Positions 1-7,391 of a stretch of 9,347 bases of DNA are shown piece by piece (position 1 is the stretch's first letter; each line of letters begins with the position of its first letter). A program made the position numbers and the translations under genes. The notes below the pieces were generated by a model that was not told the origin of the DNA, ran no database searches, and saw nothing but the letters and a program-made list of their open reading frames with translations. Source of the stretch: Candidatus Hodarchaeota archaeon. Lineage in GTDB: Archaea > Asgardarchaeota > Heimdallarchaeia > Hodarchaeales > YT1-057. The stretch is from positions 1-9,347 of the forward strand of contig JAEOTI010000263.1 in assembly GCA_016839955.1 (NCBI GenBank). The letters run 5' to 3'.

Positions 1-1976
1 ATCGTAACAAAGTGGGAGAAGGTTACTCAAAAAATACCCTAGCTGATCTTTTATTATTTCAAGGAAAACTCGATCAAGCCCTCAAGTTATACGAAGAAGC
101 ATTGGCACTTCGAAAATCCCTTGGAGATGTAAGTGGTGAAGTACGATCGTTAAACAATATTGCTGAAGTTTTCAGGATTAAAGGAGATTTAAAGCATTCT
201 TTAGAACTAGTTCATCAATCATTACGAATTGCAGAGCAGATTGGCAATAAATTTTCTCAAGCTTATACTCATACTTTGATTGGTGAGATATACCGAGTTA
301 AAGGAAATGCAAAACAGGCATTGAAATCCTATGAAAAAGCCTTGAAGCTTATTGATGATGTTGGCTATCGTTCACAACAAGCTCCAATATTAATATCTAT
401 GAGTGAAACTCACCGTATTTTGGGAGACCTTTCCAAAGCGAAAAAGTACGCTGAAGAAGCTTTGAAATTAGCAAGAACAATTGGTGATAAACGAAATATT
501 AGTCGTGCTTTGAATCAAAAAGCCCTTACTCTTTTTCTTGAAGGTGATCTTTCTGCTAAAGTCCTTTTAGAAGAAGGTATTAAAATTGCTGAAGAAATAG
601 GGGATATTGCAACATTTGTTAATCTTCAGACAGATTTAAGTGAAATTCTTTTAACTTTGGGGGAGATTAAGCTCGCTGGACAACATATCACAATCGCCTT
701 AGAATCGATTCGTCCTACCGGGTACGTTAGAGAGACTGCTCGGATACTGAAGGTATCCGGAGAAATGAAATCAATCATCGGTGAATATGATACTACTGAA
801 TTACAACGAGCATTGGTTATTCAGGAAGGATCAGGATTCGATCTTGATGCTGGACATACTTTGATTGTTTTAGCACGAATTAATAGGAATAATGGGTTTC
901 TAGAAGAAGCAAAAGACCTTTATTGTAGTGCTGAAGAGATTTTTCGATCCTTAGGTGATACAAGTGGGCTCCTTGTGGTCTTGAAGGGACAGGGAAAATT
1001 AGCAGCGGTTCAAGGTGAAACAAAAGAAGCTTTTCAATATTATAAGCATTGCTCAAAACTAGTTGCGAGTTGGCGAGAAGAAATAACAACTCTATTTGCG
1101 GAAGGAAAAATATTTCTTCAAATAGGAGAAATTTCGAAAGCAAAGAAATTATTTGACCGAGCAAGCTCAGTCGCACGGAAGACTGGAAGTGTATTGGATA
1201 TCGTGTCATCCGACCTGGCGTTAGCTGAGATTAGGATTATCTCAGGTGAACCAGAACAAGAAGTTTTACCGTATATAGACCAATCGATTGAAATTCTCAG
1301 GAAATCAGATGTTAAAGGAACATTGCTTTTCTCAGCACTACTTACTCGGTGTCTCATTCATGATAAGGATGTAGAGATGGAAATTATAGAAGAACTTCGA
1401 CAATTGGCACAGCAGCATCGTTCTGATTATGAGAAAGTCTTAGCTGAGCAGGAGTTTGGAGACTATCATCTACGTCAATCAAATTTTGGAATTGCACGTT
1501 TAGCTTATGAAAAGGCAATTGAGATGGCAAAAAGAATACATTCCCTACCTCTTGTATTTACCGCACAACTTCGGTTAGCTGAGCTTTCTGTTAGGGATTT
1601 TAGTAGTAGTTTTAGTGATGATGATTACAATACTGCCTATCAAGCGTTAATAGATGTCTCGAGAGATGCTTCAGAAAGAGGTATCACACCTACTGTGGTT
1701 CATTCTCTTATACTTCGTGCTTTATTAGCTAGTTCCGCTATGCAGTACAGTCATGCGTTGTCTCTTGTTCAGAAAGCGAAACAACTCTCAGACAAACACG
1801 GATTAAAACGACAAGGAAATAGAGCAAAAGATCTCGTTAAACGATTCAAAATGGTGAGATCTCAAGCAACCCGACAGGTTTCAAGTATTCAAGATATTGG
1901 TGAGTTTGAAATCGTTGAATTTTCAGATTATCTTAATGACGTTCTAAAACTGATGAAAAGTCTAAGAAAAAAATGA
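1..1976 (+). CDS. Large TPR-repeat scaffold protein, 5'-truncated by the window edge
   Basis: The frame is open from the window edge: codons at 3-11 read R-N-K in frame before a GTG at 12, and the text continues mid-repeat. I therefore treat the gene as missing its 5' end and do not take the GTG as the start. Numbering from that GTG, 654 residues are visible. TPR units recur with a 40-residue period: the helix-turn glycine of the 'GDL/GKL/GNA' turn falls at 18, 58, 98, 138 and 178, then the repeats become more degenerate to about residue 600. This 40-residue spacing resembles LGN/Pins or MalT-like TPRs, which bind partner proteins. No catalytic motif is visible; an enzymatic or ATPase domain could lie in the missing N-terminus. 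The C-terminus (H596 to Q618) matches that of the second TPR protein at 4597-6675. There is no signal peptide or membrane segment, so it is probably cytoplasmic. The stop is TGA at 1974-1976, nine bases before the Nudix gene. Confidence 0.88.
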   Translation, partial: RNKVGEGYSKNTLADLLLFQGKLDQALKLYEEALALRKSLGDVSGEVRSLNNIAEVFRIKGDLKHSLELVHQSLRIAEQIGNKFSQAYTHTLIGEIYRVKGNAKQALKSYEKALKLIDDVGYRSQQAPILISMSETHRILGDLSKAKKYAEEALKLARTIGDKRNISRALNQKALTLFLEGDLSAKVLLEEGIKIAEEIGDIATFVNLQTDLSEILLTLGEIKLAGQHITIALESIRPTGYVRETARILKVSGEMKSIIGEYDTTELQRALVIQEGSGFDLDAGHTLIVLARINRNNGFLEEAKDLYCSAEEIFRSLGDTSGLLVVLKGQGKLAAVQGETKEAFQYYKHCSKLVASWREEITTLFAEGKIFLQIGEISKAKKLFDRASSVARKTGSVLDIVSSDLALAEIRIISGEPEQEVLPYIDQSIEILRKSDVKGTLLFSALLTRCLIHDKDVEMEIIEELRQLAQQHRSDYEKVLAEQEFGDYHLRQSNFGIARLAYEKAIEMAKRIHSLPLVFTAQLRLAELSVRDFSSSFSDDDYNTAYQALIDVSRDASERGITPTVVHSLILRALLASSAMQYSHALSLVQKAKQLSDKHGLKRQGNRAKDLVKRFKMVRSQATRQVSSIQDIGEFEIVEFSDYLNDVLKLMKSLRKK

Positions 1977-1985
1977 GTTGCTTTA

Positions 1986-2429
1986 ATGAAACAGTTTTAT
2001 GCTGCTGTCGGGGGAATAGTCGAAAAAAATGGTTCTATATTAATATTAAGGAGATCTTCCGACAAAGATTTTGCTGCAGGTTCTTGGGAAGTTATTACAG
2101 GGAGATTAGAAGCTGAGGAGAATCCAAGTAGGGGTATTATCAGGGAAATAGAAGAAGAAACTACCTTAAGAGCAGAAGTCATTCTTCCTGTAAATACTGG
2201 TTTTTTTTATCGCGGAAATAGAGATTACCCAATGATTATAATAGATTTTTGGTGTAAATATCTAGAAGGAACGGTAGAATTGAGTTGGGAACATTCTGAA
2301 TATAGATGGGTCTCTTTGCAAGATGCAGCAGTAGATCTGAATCTCAAACCTTTTCAGAGAGGAATTCAGAGGATCTTATCCTTAAAAAATGCTCTACCGA
2401 CAGATTTTGATTTCTCGATATTTAGATAG
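1986..2429 (+). CDS. Nudix hydrolase (MutT-like), 147 aa
   Basis: Nudix enzymes hydrolyse nucleoside diphosphates linked to another moiety, using a metal held by the Nudix box. The box spans residues 39-61: G39, E45, then R53-E54-I55-E56-E57-E58, which fits GX5EX7REUXEEXGU except that the final glycine is T60. E54, E57 and E58 are the expected metal ligands. The N-terminal strand 'YAAVGGIVEKNGSILILRR' and the later 'EHSEYRWVS' segment (about 102-110) are typical of compact MutT-type members, and 147 residues is normal for a single-domain protein. I cannot assign the substrate; oxidised dNTPs, NTPs and ADP-ribose are all possible. The ATG lies nine bases after the TPR stop with no clear Shine-Dalgarno, suggesting a shared transcript and translational coupling. 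The protein looks cytoplasmic. Family assignment is firm; biological role is open. Confidence 0.93.
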   Translation: MKQFYAAVGGIVEKNGSILILRRSSDKDFAAGSWEVITGRLEAEENPSRGIIREIEEETTLRAEVILPVNTGFFYRGNRDYPMIIIDFWCKYLEGTVELSWEHSEYRWVSLQDAAVDLNLKPFQRGIQRILSLKNALPTDFDFSIFR

Positions 2430-2457
2430 AAAATTAATTGGAACGGTTAGAGAATTC
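2430..2457. other. Convergent intergenic gap between Nudix and peptidase genes
   Basis: Only 28 bases separate the TAG of the plus-strand Nudix gene from the TAA of the minus-strand peptidase gene. Read on the minus strand, the gap contains a short T-rich stretch (AATTAATTTTCT), compatible with a weak archaeal oligo-T terminator for the peptidase transcript. On the plus strand there is no T-run, so plus-strand transcripts may run into antisense of the peptidase gene. No convincing hairpin was found. Confidence 0.4.
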
Positions 2458-4530
2458 TTACTCAATTCCGAGATACCTAACAATAAAGGCATAATAAAGA
2501 GCAGTCTCTTTAATAGCATCGTAGCGCCCAGATTTGCCCTGATGACCCTCAGACATGTTTGTTTGAAGCAGCAGGATATTCTTGTTATCGGTATTCATTG
2601 ATCGTAATTTAGCTACCCATTTTGCAGGTTCCCAATATTGAACCCTAGGATCATTTAATCCTGCCATAACTAACAGATGGGGGTAATCTTTCACTTCAAC
2701 ATTATCATACGGGGAGTATGACTTCATATAATCATAAAACTGTTTTTCCTTAGGGTTTCCCCACTCTTCAAACTCAGTTACGGTTAGAGGAATAGTTTCA
2801 TCACTCATTGTATTAATAACATCAACAAAAGGTACATGGGCCACTACGACTTTGAACAGGTCAGGACGCATATTTGTTACAGCACCCATAAGTAATCCCC
2901 CCGCACTGCCCCCCATAATTGCTAATTTTTCTCGAGACGTATAATTCTCTGCACTCAATTGCTCTGCACAAGTGACAAAATCTAAAAAGGTATTTTTCTT
3001 GTTTAAAAGTTTACCATCTATGTACCATTGCCTTCCTCGTTCACTTCCTCCACGAACATGAGCTAAGGCACAGATTATTCCTCGATTGAGTAAGCTAACT
3101 CTAGGAGCTAAGAAAGTTGGATCTAAACTTATTCCATAGGATCCATAACCAATAAGCAATAATGGGTTATTGCTGTTTTTCTCTATATCTTTTTTGTAAA
3201 CCAATGAGATATAAATTGTCTCTCCATCTGAAGCTGTCACTGAAATCCGTTCATTCTTATAATCTGAAGAATTATATCCTCCAAGGATCTCCTCTTGTTT
3301 GAGTGTTTTTCGTTCCTTGGTCTTCAAATTGAATTCAATCACAGACTCTGGTATTATTAGGGATGAATAATTAAATCGAAGTAAGTTCGTTTCAAACTCT
3401 GGTAGGACTAAGAGTTCTGACCAATATTGTTTCCAGCAAGTGTAGACTTCTTCAGTAAAACTAATGTAATATTCTTCTTTTGTTACCAAATTAATAACAC
3501 GAATTGCTCTTAGTCCTTCTTTCCTTTCAAAAAGGATAAGAAAATCCTTGAAAACTTCAAAATCGACTAAAAAGATTCTTTCATCATAAGGAATTATTTC
3601 TTCCCAATTCTCTTTCGTGGTTCGTTCAATTAGTGTTTTCATTATTTTATAATTCTGAGCGTTTTCATTTGTCCTAATTATAAACTGTTGATTTTGATGA
3701 TCAACAAAATATTCCATTTCATGCTCTCGGGGATGTATTAATGTTGGTTCCTCTTCTGGTCGATTTGGATTCAAATAATATGCTTCTGAAGTTGTCTTAC
3801 TCTTCAAGGTAATAATTAAGAATTCAGAATCTCGTGTCTTTTTTATTTCCATAAAAAATGCTTTATCATTTTCACAAAGGACTGATAGATCCTTTTTACT
3901 ACTTGAATTTACCTTATGATAAAATAATTCAAAGGGTCTGATTTGTTCATCTAAAGTGATATAGAAAAATGTTTCATTGTCATTTGCCCATTCCCCCATT
4001 GGATAGGTGTTCTTTATCCTCTCCTCTAATAATTCTCCTGTTTCTAAGTTTTTAATGAAAATTGTGAATTTTTCAGATCCCTCTATATCAATAGAATAAG
4101 CTAGGAGCTTATGGCTTGGACTAATCTTAAAAAGCCCTAGCTTTAAATAATCGTGACCTATAGCGAGTTCATTCAAATCAAGAAGTATTTCTTCTTCATT
4201 TGAATTCCTTTGTTTTCGATAGTATTTCTTATATTGTTTACCTTCAATATCACGGCTGAAATAATAAAAATCACCACTAGGTTCTAGTACTGAATCATCA
4301 GTTTCCTTAATTCGTCCTTTAATCTCATCAAAAAGTGATTTCTGAAGGACTGTTGTCTCCTTCATTATTTTATCAGCATAGTTGTTTTCTGCACTAAGAT
4401 AATCAATAACTTCTGAATTGTGTCTTTCCCGGAGCCAAAAATAGTTATCAGTGATTTCTTCCCCATGCATAACACGTTTATAATTTTTTTTTCTTGCCAT
4501 TGGAGGTTTGATAACTAATTCTGAGTTCAT
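2458..4530 (-). CDS. ptrB: Oligopeptidase B (prolyl oligopeptidase family S9A), 690 aa
   Basis: This cytoplasmic serine peptidase cleaves short peptides after Arg or Lys. It has the family layout: an N-terminal cap (about 1-75), a seven-bladed beta-propeller (about 76-415) that excludes folded proteins, and an alpha/beta hydrolase domain (about 416-690). The nucleophile is S542 in G-G-S-A-G-G. The remaining triad members are D627 in 'GLNDPRVQYWEP' and H663 in 'EGHQGKSGR'. The segment 'TEFEEWGNP' (585-593) has E586 and E588, matching the two glutamates that bind P1 arginine in enterobacterial oligopeptidase B (E576 and E578), so basic specificity rather than prolyl specificity is expected. The start at 4530 is chosen over the internal Met11 because it keeps the conserved 'KPP.A.K' N-terminal motif. 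An AGGTAGGT element at 4539-4546 ends eight bases before the ATG. Length is normal for the family and no signal peptide is seen. It lies 66 bases downstream of the second TPR gene. Confidence 0.95.
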   Translation of the reverse strand: MNSELVIKPPMARKKNYKRVMHGEEITDNYFWLRERHNSEVIDYLSAENNYADKIMKETTVLQKSLFDEIKGRIKETDDSVLEPSGDFYYFSRDIEGKQYKKYYRKQRNSNEEEILLDLNELAIGHDYLKLGLFKISPSHKLLAYSIDIEGSEKFTIFIKNLETGELLEERIKNTYPMGEWANDNETFFYITLDEQIRPFELFYHKVNSSSKKDLSVLCENDKAFFMEIKKTRDSEFLIITLKSKTTSEAYYLNPNRPEEEPTLIHPREHEMEYFVDHQNQQFIIRTNENAQNYKIMKTLIERTTKENWEEIIPYDERIFLVDFEVFKDFLILFERKEGLRAIRVINLVTKEEYYISFTEEVYTCWKQYWSELLVLPEFETNLLRFNYSSLIIPESVIEFNLKTKERKTLKQEEILGGYNSSDYKNERISVTASDGETIYISLVYKKDIEKNSNNPLLLIGYGSYGISLDPTFLAPRVSLLNRGIICALAHVRGGSERGRQWYIDGKLLNKKNTFLDFVTCAEQLSAENYTSREKLAIMGGSAGGLLMGAVTNMRPDLFKVVVAHVPFVDVINTMSDETIPLTVTEFEEWGNPKEKQFYDYMKSYSPYDNVEVKDYPHLLVMAGLNDPRVQYWEPAKWVAKLRSMNTDNKNILLLQTNMSEGHQGKSGRYDAIKETALYYAFIVRYLGIE

Positions 4531-4538
4531 TACATATT

Positions 4539-4546
4539 ACCTACCT
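4539..4546 (-). promoter_or_regulatory. Shine-Dalgarno of the oligopeptidase B gene
   Basis: Read on the minus strand, this is AGGTAGGT, ending eight bases before the ATG at 4530. It supports that start and suggests the peptidase mRNA has a leader, unlike the nearby second TPR gene, which appears near-leaderless. Confidence 0.5.
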
Positions 4547-4557
4547 ATAATAATGTG

Positions 4558-4577
4558 AATGAATCCTGGGATTCATT
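4558..4577. repeat. Perfect 9-bp inverted repeat, candidate operator upstream of oligopeptidase B
   Basis: AATGAATCC (4558-4566) and GGATTCATT (4569-4577) are exact reverse complements separated by TG. The repeat lies 27 bases upstream of the peptidase ATG. On the minus strand it directly follows and slightly overlaps an AT-rich TATA-like element (4575-4584). A start site about 26 bases from that element's centre would fall near 4553, so the repeat would lie between TATA box and transcription start, a classic repressor position. Alternatively, on the plus strand it is a hairpin followed by seven Ts (4576-4582), which looks like an intrinsic terminator, but no plus-strand gene ends here. The operator reading is inference. 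Confidence 0.5.
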
Positions 4578-4584
4578 TTTTTAA
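4575..4584 (-). promoter_or_regulatory. Candidate TATA element for oligopeptidase B
   Basis: On the minus strand the sequence is TTAAAAAAAT, preceded by CG. Its centre is about 49 bases upstream of the peptidase ATG, which would give a leader of roughly 23 bases containing the AGGTAGGT ribosome binding site. It is a weak match to an archaeal TATA box, and the gene could equally be read from the TPR promoter further upstream. Confidence 0.3.
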
Positions 4585-4596
4585 CGATTTAAGGAA

Positions 4597-6675
4597 CTAT
4601 GCTCGACGTGATCTAAGGAGTAACTCGATATGAGTGAAATGTTCTGCCATTTCTACGGGTTGACTTCGAATTTCTTTGATTTTCTCTATGAGGTAATTTG
4701 CGCGATTTTTATGGCCTAATAATCCGTGTTCTTCTGAAGTTACAGCTGCTTGGGTGGCCATTGACTCTGCATTGTCAAGTCTTGATAGTAGAACGTCTAA
4801 AATGCTTTTTATTAGAAGCACTTCAGTGAAAATTGGATAAAGGCCTGCTTTTTTTGCAGCTCCTGAGGATTCGTTTAAATATTCTCCAGCCTTGGATATC
4901 AACTCAAAAAATGCAAATGGATCCGCATCTTCGGAATCTGCTCTCAATGAACCTTGAGCCTTTCTTAAGGTAATATTTGCTAAGGCAAGCCGAGCTTTTA
5001 CTGCAATTTGAAAATTCCCTATTGATTCACTTTGTTCTAAAGCTACAACAGCGATTTCTTCTGCAACTTTGAGTCGACCTTTGAATGCATTTAGAGAAGA
5101 GGCAACTAATCGACTGGAAGCAATTGCATTAGGGTCATCTCGTTCATGAGCAGTTGCTGATGCCAATTCATAAAACCACTGCGCCTGTTCACGATTCGAA
5201 GAGTCCAGGTGTGTTTTAGCGAGACCAAGAAAAATATCAACATCAATTATCCCCATCTCTTCACAAAGGTTCTTAGCTTCTTCATAAAAAGCAATTGAAC
5301 TCTCAATTAGTCCTCGATCATAAAAGAGGTTCCCTAGTGACTTTAATAACAATGAAATTTCAAATTTAGCACCTAATCTTTCACCAATCAGCAGTCCTTC
5401 TTCGAAAACTACTTCTGCTTCCCGATAGTTTCCTACCTCATGTAAAATCTCACCAAACTTTCCAAGATCTCGACAAAGCTGTAATTGGTAACCCAGTGAA
5501 CGTCTCATCTCAATACCTTTTTCGATATGTTTTCTAGAGGCGTTATAGTCCCCCTGGTAACGATAAATCTCAGATAATGTCCGAAGAGCTGTTGCAGCTT
5601 CGCTCGGGTGATTTAGTTTTTCTGAAATCTCTAAGCTGCGTGTAGCATAAGAATGGGCGTCTTCAATTGAAGTTTCGATCTTAGCCCTAGCAAGTGACTC
5701 TAAAATGCTTGCTATGAGTGGAAGATTCCATATTCTTTCAGAAATATCAAAAGCTTGATTTAAATTAACAGCAGCATTCAATTGGTCTTTCATGGCTAGT
5801 TGTACTTCCCCTCTTCTCTGAAAAGTTGATGCCATGAATGAGATGTCGTCTATTGTTTGATGGAAAGCTATTGCATCTTGATAAACTCGAAAAGCTTCAT
5901 TGATATCACTTTTACTAAGGATTTCTGATAGAGATGTTCGAATCACTCTTCCCCCTCTGCGTTTATCTAGAGCAATTAATTTCTTTAAACACTCTTCATA
6001 CAATTGATCGGCTTTTTTTAGCATGCCTTTTCGTTCGAGAACACGAGCTTCCATAGTAAGAGCCTGTGTAGTTCGGAATTCATCATTAATAGCAGCAGCA
6101 AAATCTTTTGCTCTTTCAATTGTAGAAGTAATAGAGAAATATTCTCCACTATAAAACTCAATGGTTGCAGAAGCCATTAAGGTATCAAAAACACCTTGTG
6201 TATCTCCTAAATCCATAGACCTCTTTAAACAATAATCGTAAACGATTGTTGCCTCTTCCAGTTGTCCCGTATATCTTAAAATATGCCCAATTTCTAATTT
6301 AGTCGTTGTAGCGCGTGATTCCTGTCCAGCAGATCGTTGGTTTACAACTAATTCTTCTAATACCGCAATAGCTCTATCCCAATCTCCTCGATTTCTAAAA
6401 ATCCTCGCCATAGCTGGTCTAGAAATTTTTGCATAACCTGGAGAGCTTTCTAATTTGACCACGTTCTCTCGAAACATTCGAAGAGCTGCGTCATGTTTGT
6501 CTAGTCCCTGTAATGCTCGTCCTAATTGGTGTCTGATTGCAATCTCATAGTCAAAATCTTCATCCTTGATTGCAGTGTGGAGCTCTCTCTCTAAATTTTC
6601 CCTTGCTTTTGCAAGATTCTTTGGTTTTCCACTTTTTATGAGCTTAATCGCCTTTTCTATATTTTTTTTTGGCAT
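4597..6675 (-). CDS. TPR-repeat scaffold protein, 692 aa, complete
   Basis: This is an all-helical protein built almost wholly of TPR-like units of about 40 residues. Examples are 'YRYQGDYNASRKHIEKGIEM' (371-390), 'LHEVGNYREAEVVFEEGLLI' (411-430) and 'FYDRGLIESSIAFYEEAKNL' (451-470), spaced exactly 40 residues apart. The N-terminal 35 residues are a lysine-rich helical lead-in. The unit near 570-610 is poorly conserved and carries an acidic insert (D580-D585). No catalytic motif, signal peptide or membrane segment is seen, so a cytoplasmic protein-binding scaffold is the best guess. The C-terminal block H650-Q672 aligns without gaps to the first TPR protein (11 of 23 identical). The ATG at 6675 is supported by a TATA box at the right distance for a near-leaderless mRNA. 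The oligopeptidase B gene follows on the same strand after 66 bases, so co-transcription is possible. The binding partner cannot be deduced. Confidence 0.93.
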   Translation of the reverse strand: MPKKNIEKAIKLIKSGKPKNLAKARENLERELHTAIKDEDFDYEIAIRHQLGRALQGLDKHDAALRMFRENVVKLESSPGYAKISRPAMARIFRNRGDWDRAIAVLEELVVNQRSAGQESRATTTKLEIGHILRYTGQLEEATIVYDYCLKRSMDLGDTQGVFDTLMASATIEFYSGEYFSITSTIERAKDFAAAINDEFRTTQALTMEARVLERKGMLKKADQLYEECLKKLIALDKRRGGRVIRTSLSEILSKSDINEAFRVYQDAIAFHQTIDDISFMASTFQRRGEVQLAMKDQLNAAVNLNQAFDISERIWNLPLIASILESLARAKIETSIEDAHSYATRSLEISEKLNHPSEAATALRTLSEIYRYQGDYNASRKHIEKGIEMRRSLGYQLQLCRDLGKFGEILHEVGNYREAEVVFEEGLLIGERLGAKFEISLLLKSLGNLFYDRGLIESSIAFYEEAKNLCEEMGIIDVDIFLGLAKTHLDSSNREQAQWFYELASATAHERDDPNAIASSRLVASSLNAFKGRLKVAEEIAVVALEQSESIGNFQIAVKARLALANITLRKAQGSLRADSEDADPFAFFELISKAGEYLNESSGAAKKAGLYPIFTEVLLIKSILDVLLSRLDNAESMATQAAVTSEEHGLLGHKNRANYLIEKIKEIRSQPVEMAEHFTHIELLLRSRRA

Positions 6676-6700
6676 GAAAGAAGCCCCGAAGTTTGAAACC

Positions 6701-6708
6701 TTATAAAG
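6701..6708 (-). promoter_or_regulatory. TATA box of the second TPR gene (near-leaderless transcript)
   Basis: On the minus strand the sequence is CTTTATAA, a good archaeal TATA box. Its centre is about 30 bases upstream of the ATG at 6675. With the usual 26-27 base spacing from TATA centre to transcription start, the mRNA would begin within a few bases of the ATG. No Shine-Dalgarno is present in the intervening bases, which agrees with leaderless initiation. No clear purine-rich BRE precedes it. Confidence 0.55.
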
Positions 6709-6789
6709 AATGCAAGAGATACTATCTTTACGCGAAATACTAGTTATCTAAACGTACAATTCTTAATATTTGAAATACTACCTTTGGAG

Positions 6790-6799
6790 TTATTAAAAA
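6790..6799 (+). promoter_or_regulatory. Weak TATA-like element for the rhodanese gene
   Basis: TTATTAAAAA is centred about 36 bases upstream of the TTG at 6831, predicting a leader of about ten bases. No Shine-Dalgarno is visible before the start. Together with the minus-strand TATA box at 6701-6708, it makes 6676-6830 a divergent promoter region of 155 bases. Confidence 0.3.
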
Positions 6800-6830
6800 A
6801 TTGGAAGAATGTAAATAGTTAAGAAACACT

Positions 6831-7391
6831 TTGATTAGTTCATCATTGGAGTCTAGAAGATTGAGAATAAGCTTAATGGTATTATTTTTATTCATTATAC
6901 TTCATATTAACTTAGTATCAACCAACAATGCTCTAAACCAAAAATATGAATTAAAAATTGAATATACAACAATTTCTGTAACTGAGGCGTGCCAACTCAT
7001 CAATAATACTCCAAATATCGTAATTCTTGATGTTAGAGCTTCTTCAGAGTATCAAGATGGATATATTCATGGAGCCATAAATATCCCTCATGATCAAATC
7101 AATGACCGTTCCGACGAACTTCCGTCAAATTTTTCCCAAATAATATTGGTTTATTGCCAGTTGGGGGGTCGCAGTGCAATAGCTAGCAGCACACTTACTA
7201 CATTAGGTTATACGCAAATTTATAATATGGATGAAGGCTTTGAAGCTTGGAAAACTGCTGATTATCCTTTTGAAGTTGATCAGGCTTCTGAAACTACTCA
7301 GTCTTCAACATCAGATTTATCAACTTCATTTATACCTTATATCTCTCTAATCTTCTTACTTGGAATGATTTTAAGACTTAAGAGAAAATAA
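6831..7391 (+). CDS. Secreted, membrane-anchored rhodanese-domain protein, 186 aa
   Basis: Rhodanese domains carry a persulfide on an active-site cysteine and move sulfane sulfur, or serve in redox or regulatory roles. Residues 1-30 look like a signal peptide or signal anchor: an arginine-bearing n-region (R9, R10, R12) and a hydrophobic stretch 'ISLMVLFLFIILHINLV'. The domain covers about 47-146, with D67-V-R69 and the loop C109-Q-L-G-G-R114, matching CxxGxR; C109 is the expected nucleophile. A Ser/Thr-rich linker (about 152-166) leads to a C-terminal hydrophobic helix and basic end 'LGMILRLKRK', like archaeal C-terminal sorting or anchor tails. The catalytic domain should therefore face outside. 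An in-frame TAG at 6816-6818 limits the start; TTG at 6831 keeps the basic n-region, whereas the ATG at 6876 would lose it. TTG at 6846 is another option. The sulfur acceptor is unknown. Confidence 0.9.
   Translation: MISSSLESRRLRISLMVLFLFIILHINLVSTNNALNQKYELKIEYTTISVTEACQLINNTPNIVILDVRASSEYQDGYIHGAINIPHDQINDRSDELPSNFSQIILVYCQLGGRSAIASSTLTTLGYTQIYNMDEGFEAWKTADYPFEVDQASETTQSSTSDLSTSFIPYISLIFLLGMILRLKRK

Noticed and set aside
12..14. GTG at 12 as the true start of the first TPR gene
   Set aside because: The frame is open to the left edge and the sequence begins in the middle of a TPR helix, so the gene almost certainly starts outside the window.
880..1357. Two minus-strand open frames (880-1209 and 1118-1357) inside the first TPR gene
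   Set aside because: They are antisense to a well-supported TPR coding frame, have low-complexity translations without motifs, and lack ribosome binding sites.
1997..2182. A 61-residue minus-strand open frame inside the Nudix gene
   Set aside because: It lies antisense to the Nudix box and shows no family features.
2389..2601. A 70-residue plus-strand open frame across the Nudix end and the peptidase 3' end
   Set aside because: It overlaps the Nudix C-terminus and is antisense to the peptidase codons around catalytic H663; nothing recognisable is encoded.
4558..4582. Intrinsic terminator for a plus-strand gene (hairpin plus seven Ts)
   Set aside because: No plus-strand gene ends within two kilobases upstream, and both flanking genes are on the minus strand. 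It is listed as an inverted repeat, with the terminator idea kept only as an alternative.
6876..6878. ATG at 6876 as the start of the rhodanese gene
   Set aside because: It would begin inside the hydrophobic core and remove the arginines of the signal sequence; the upstream TTG fits better.
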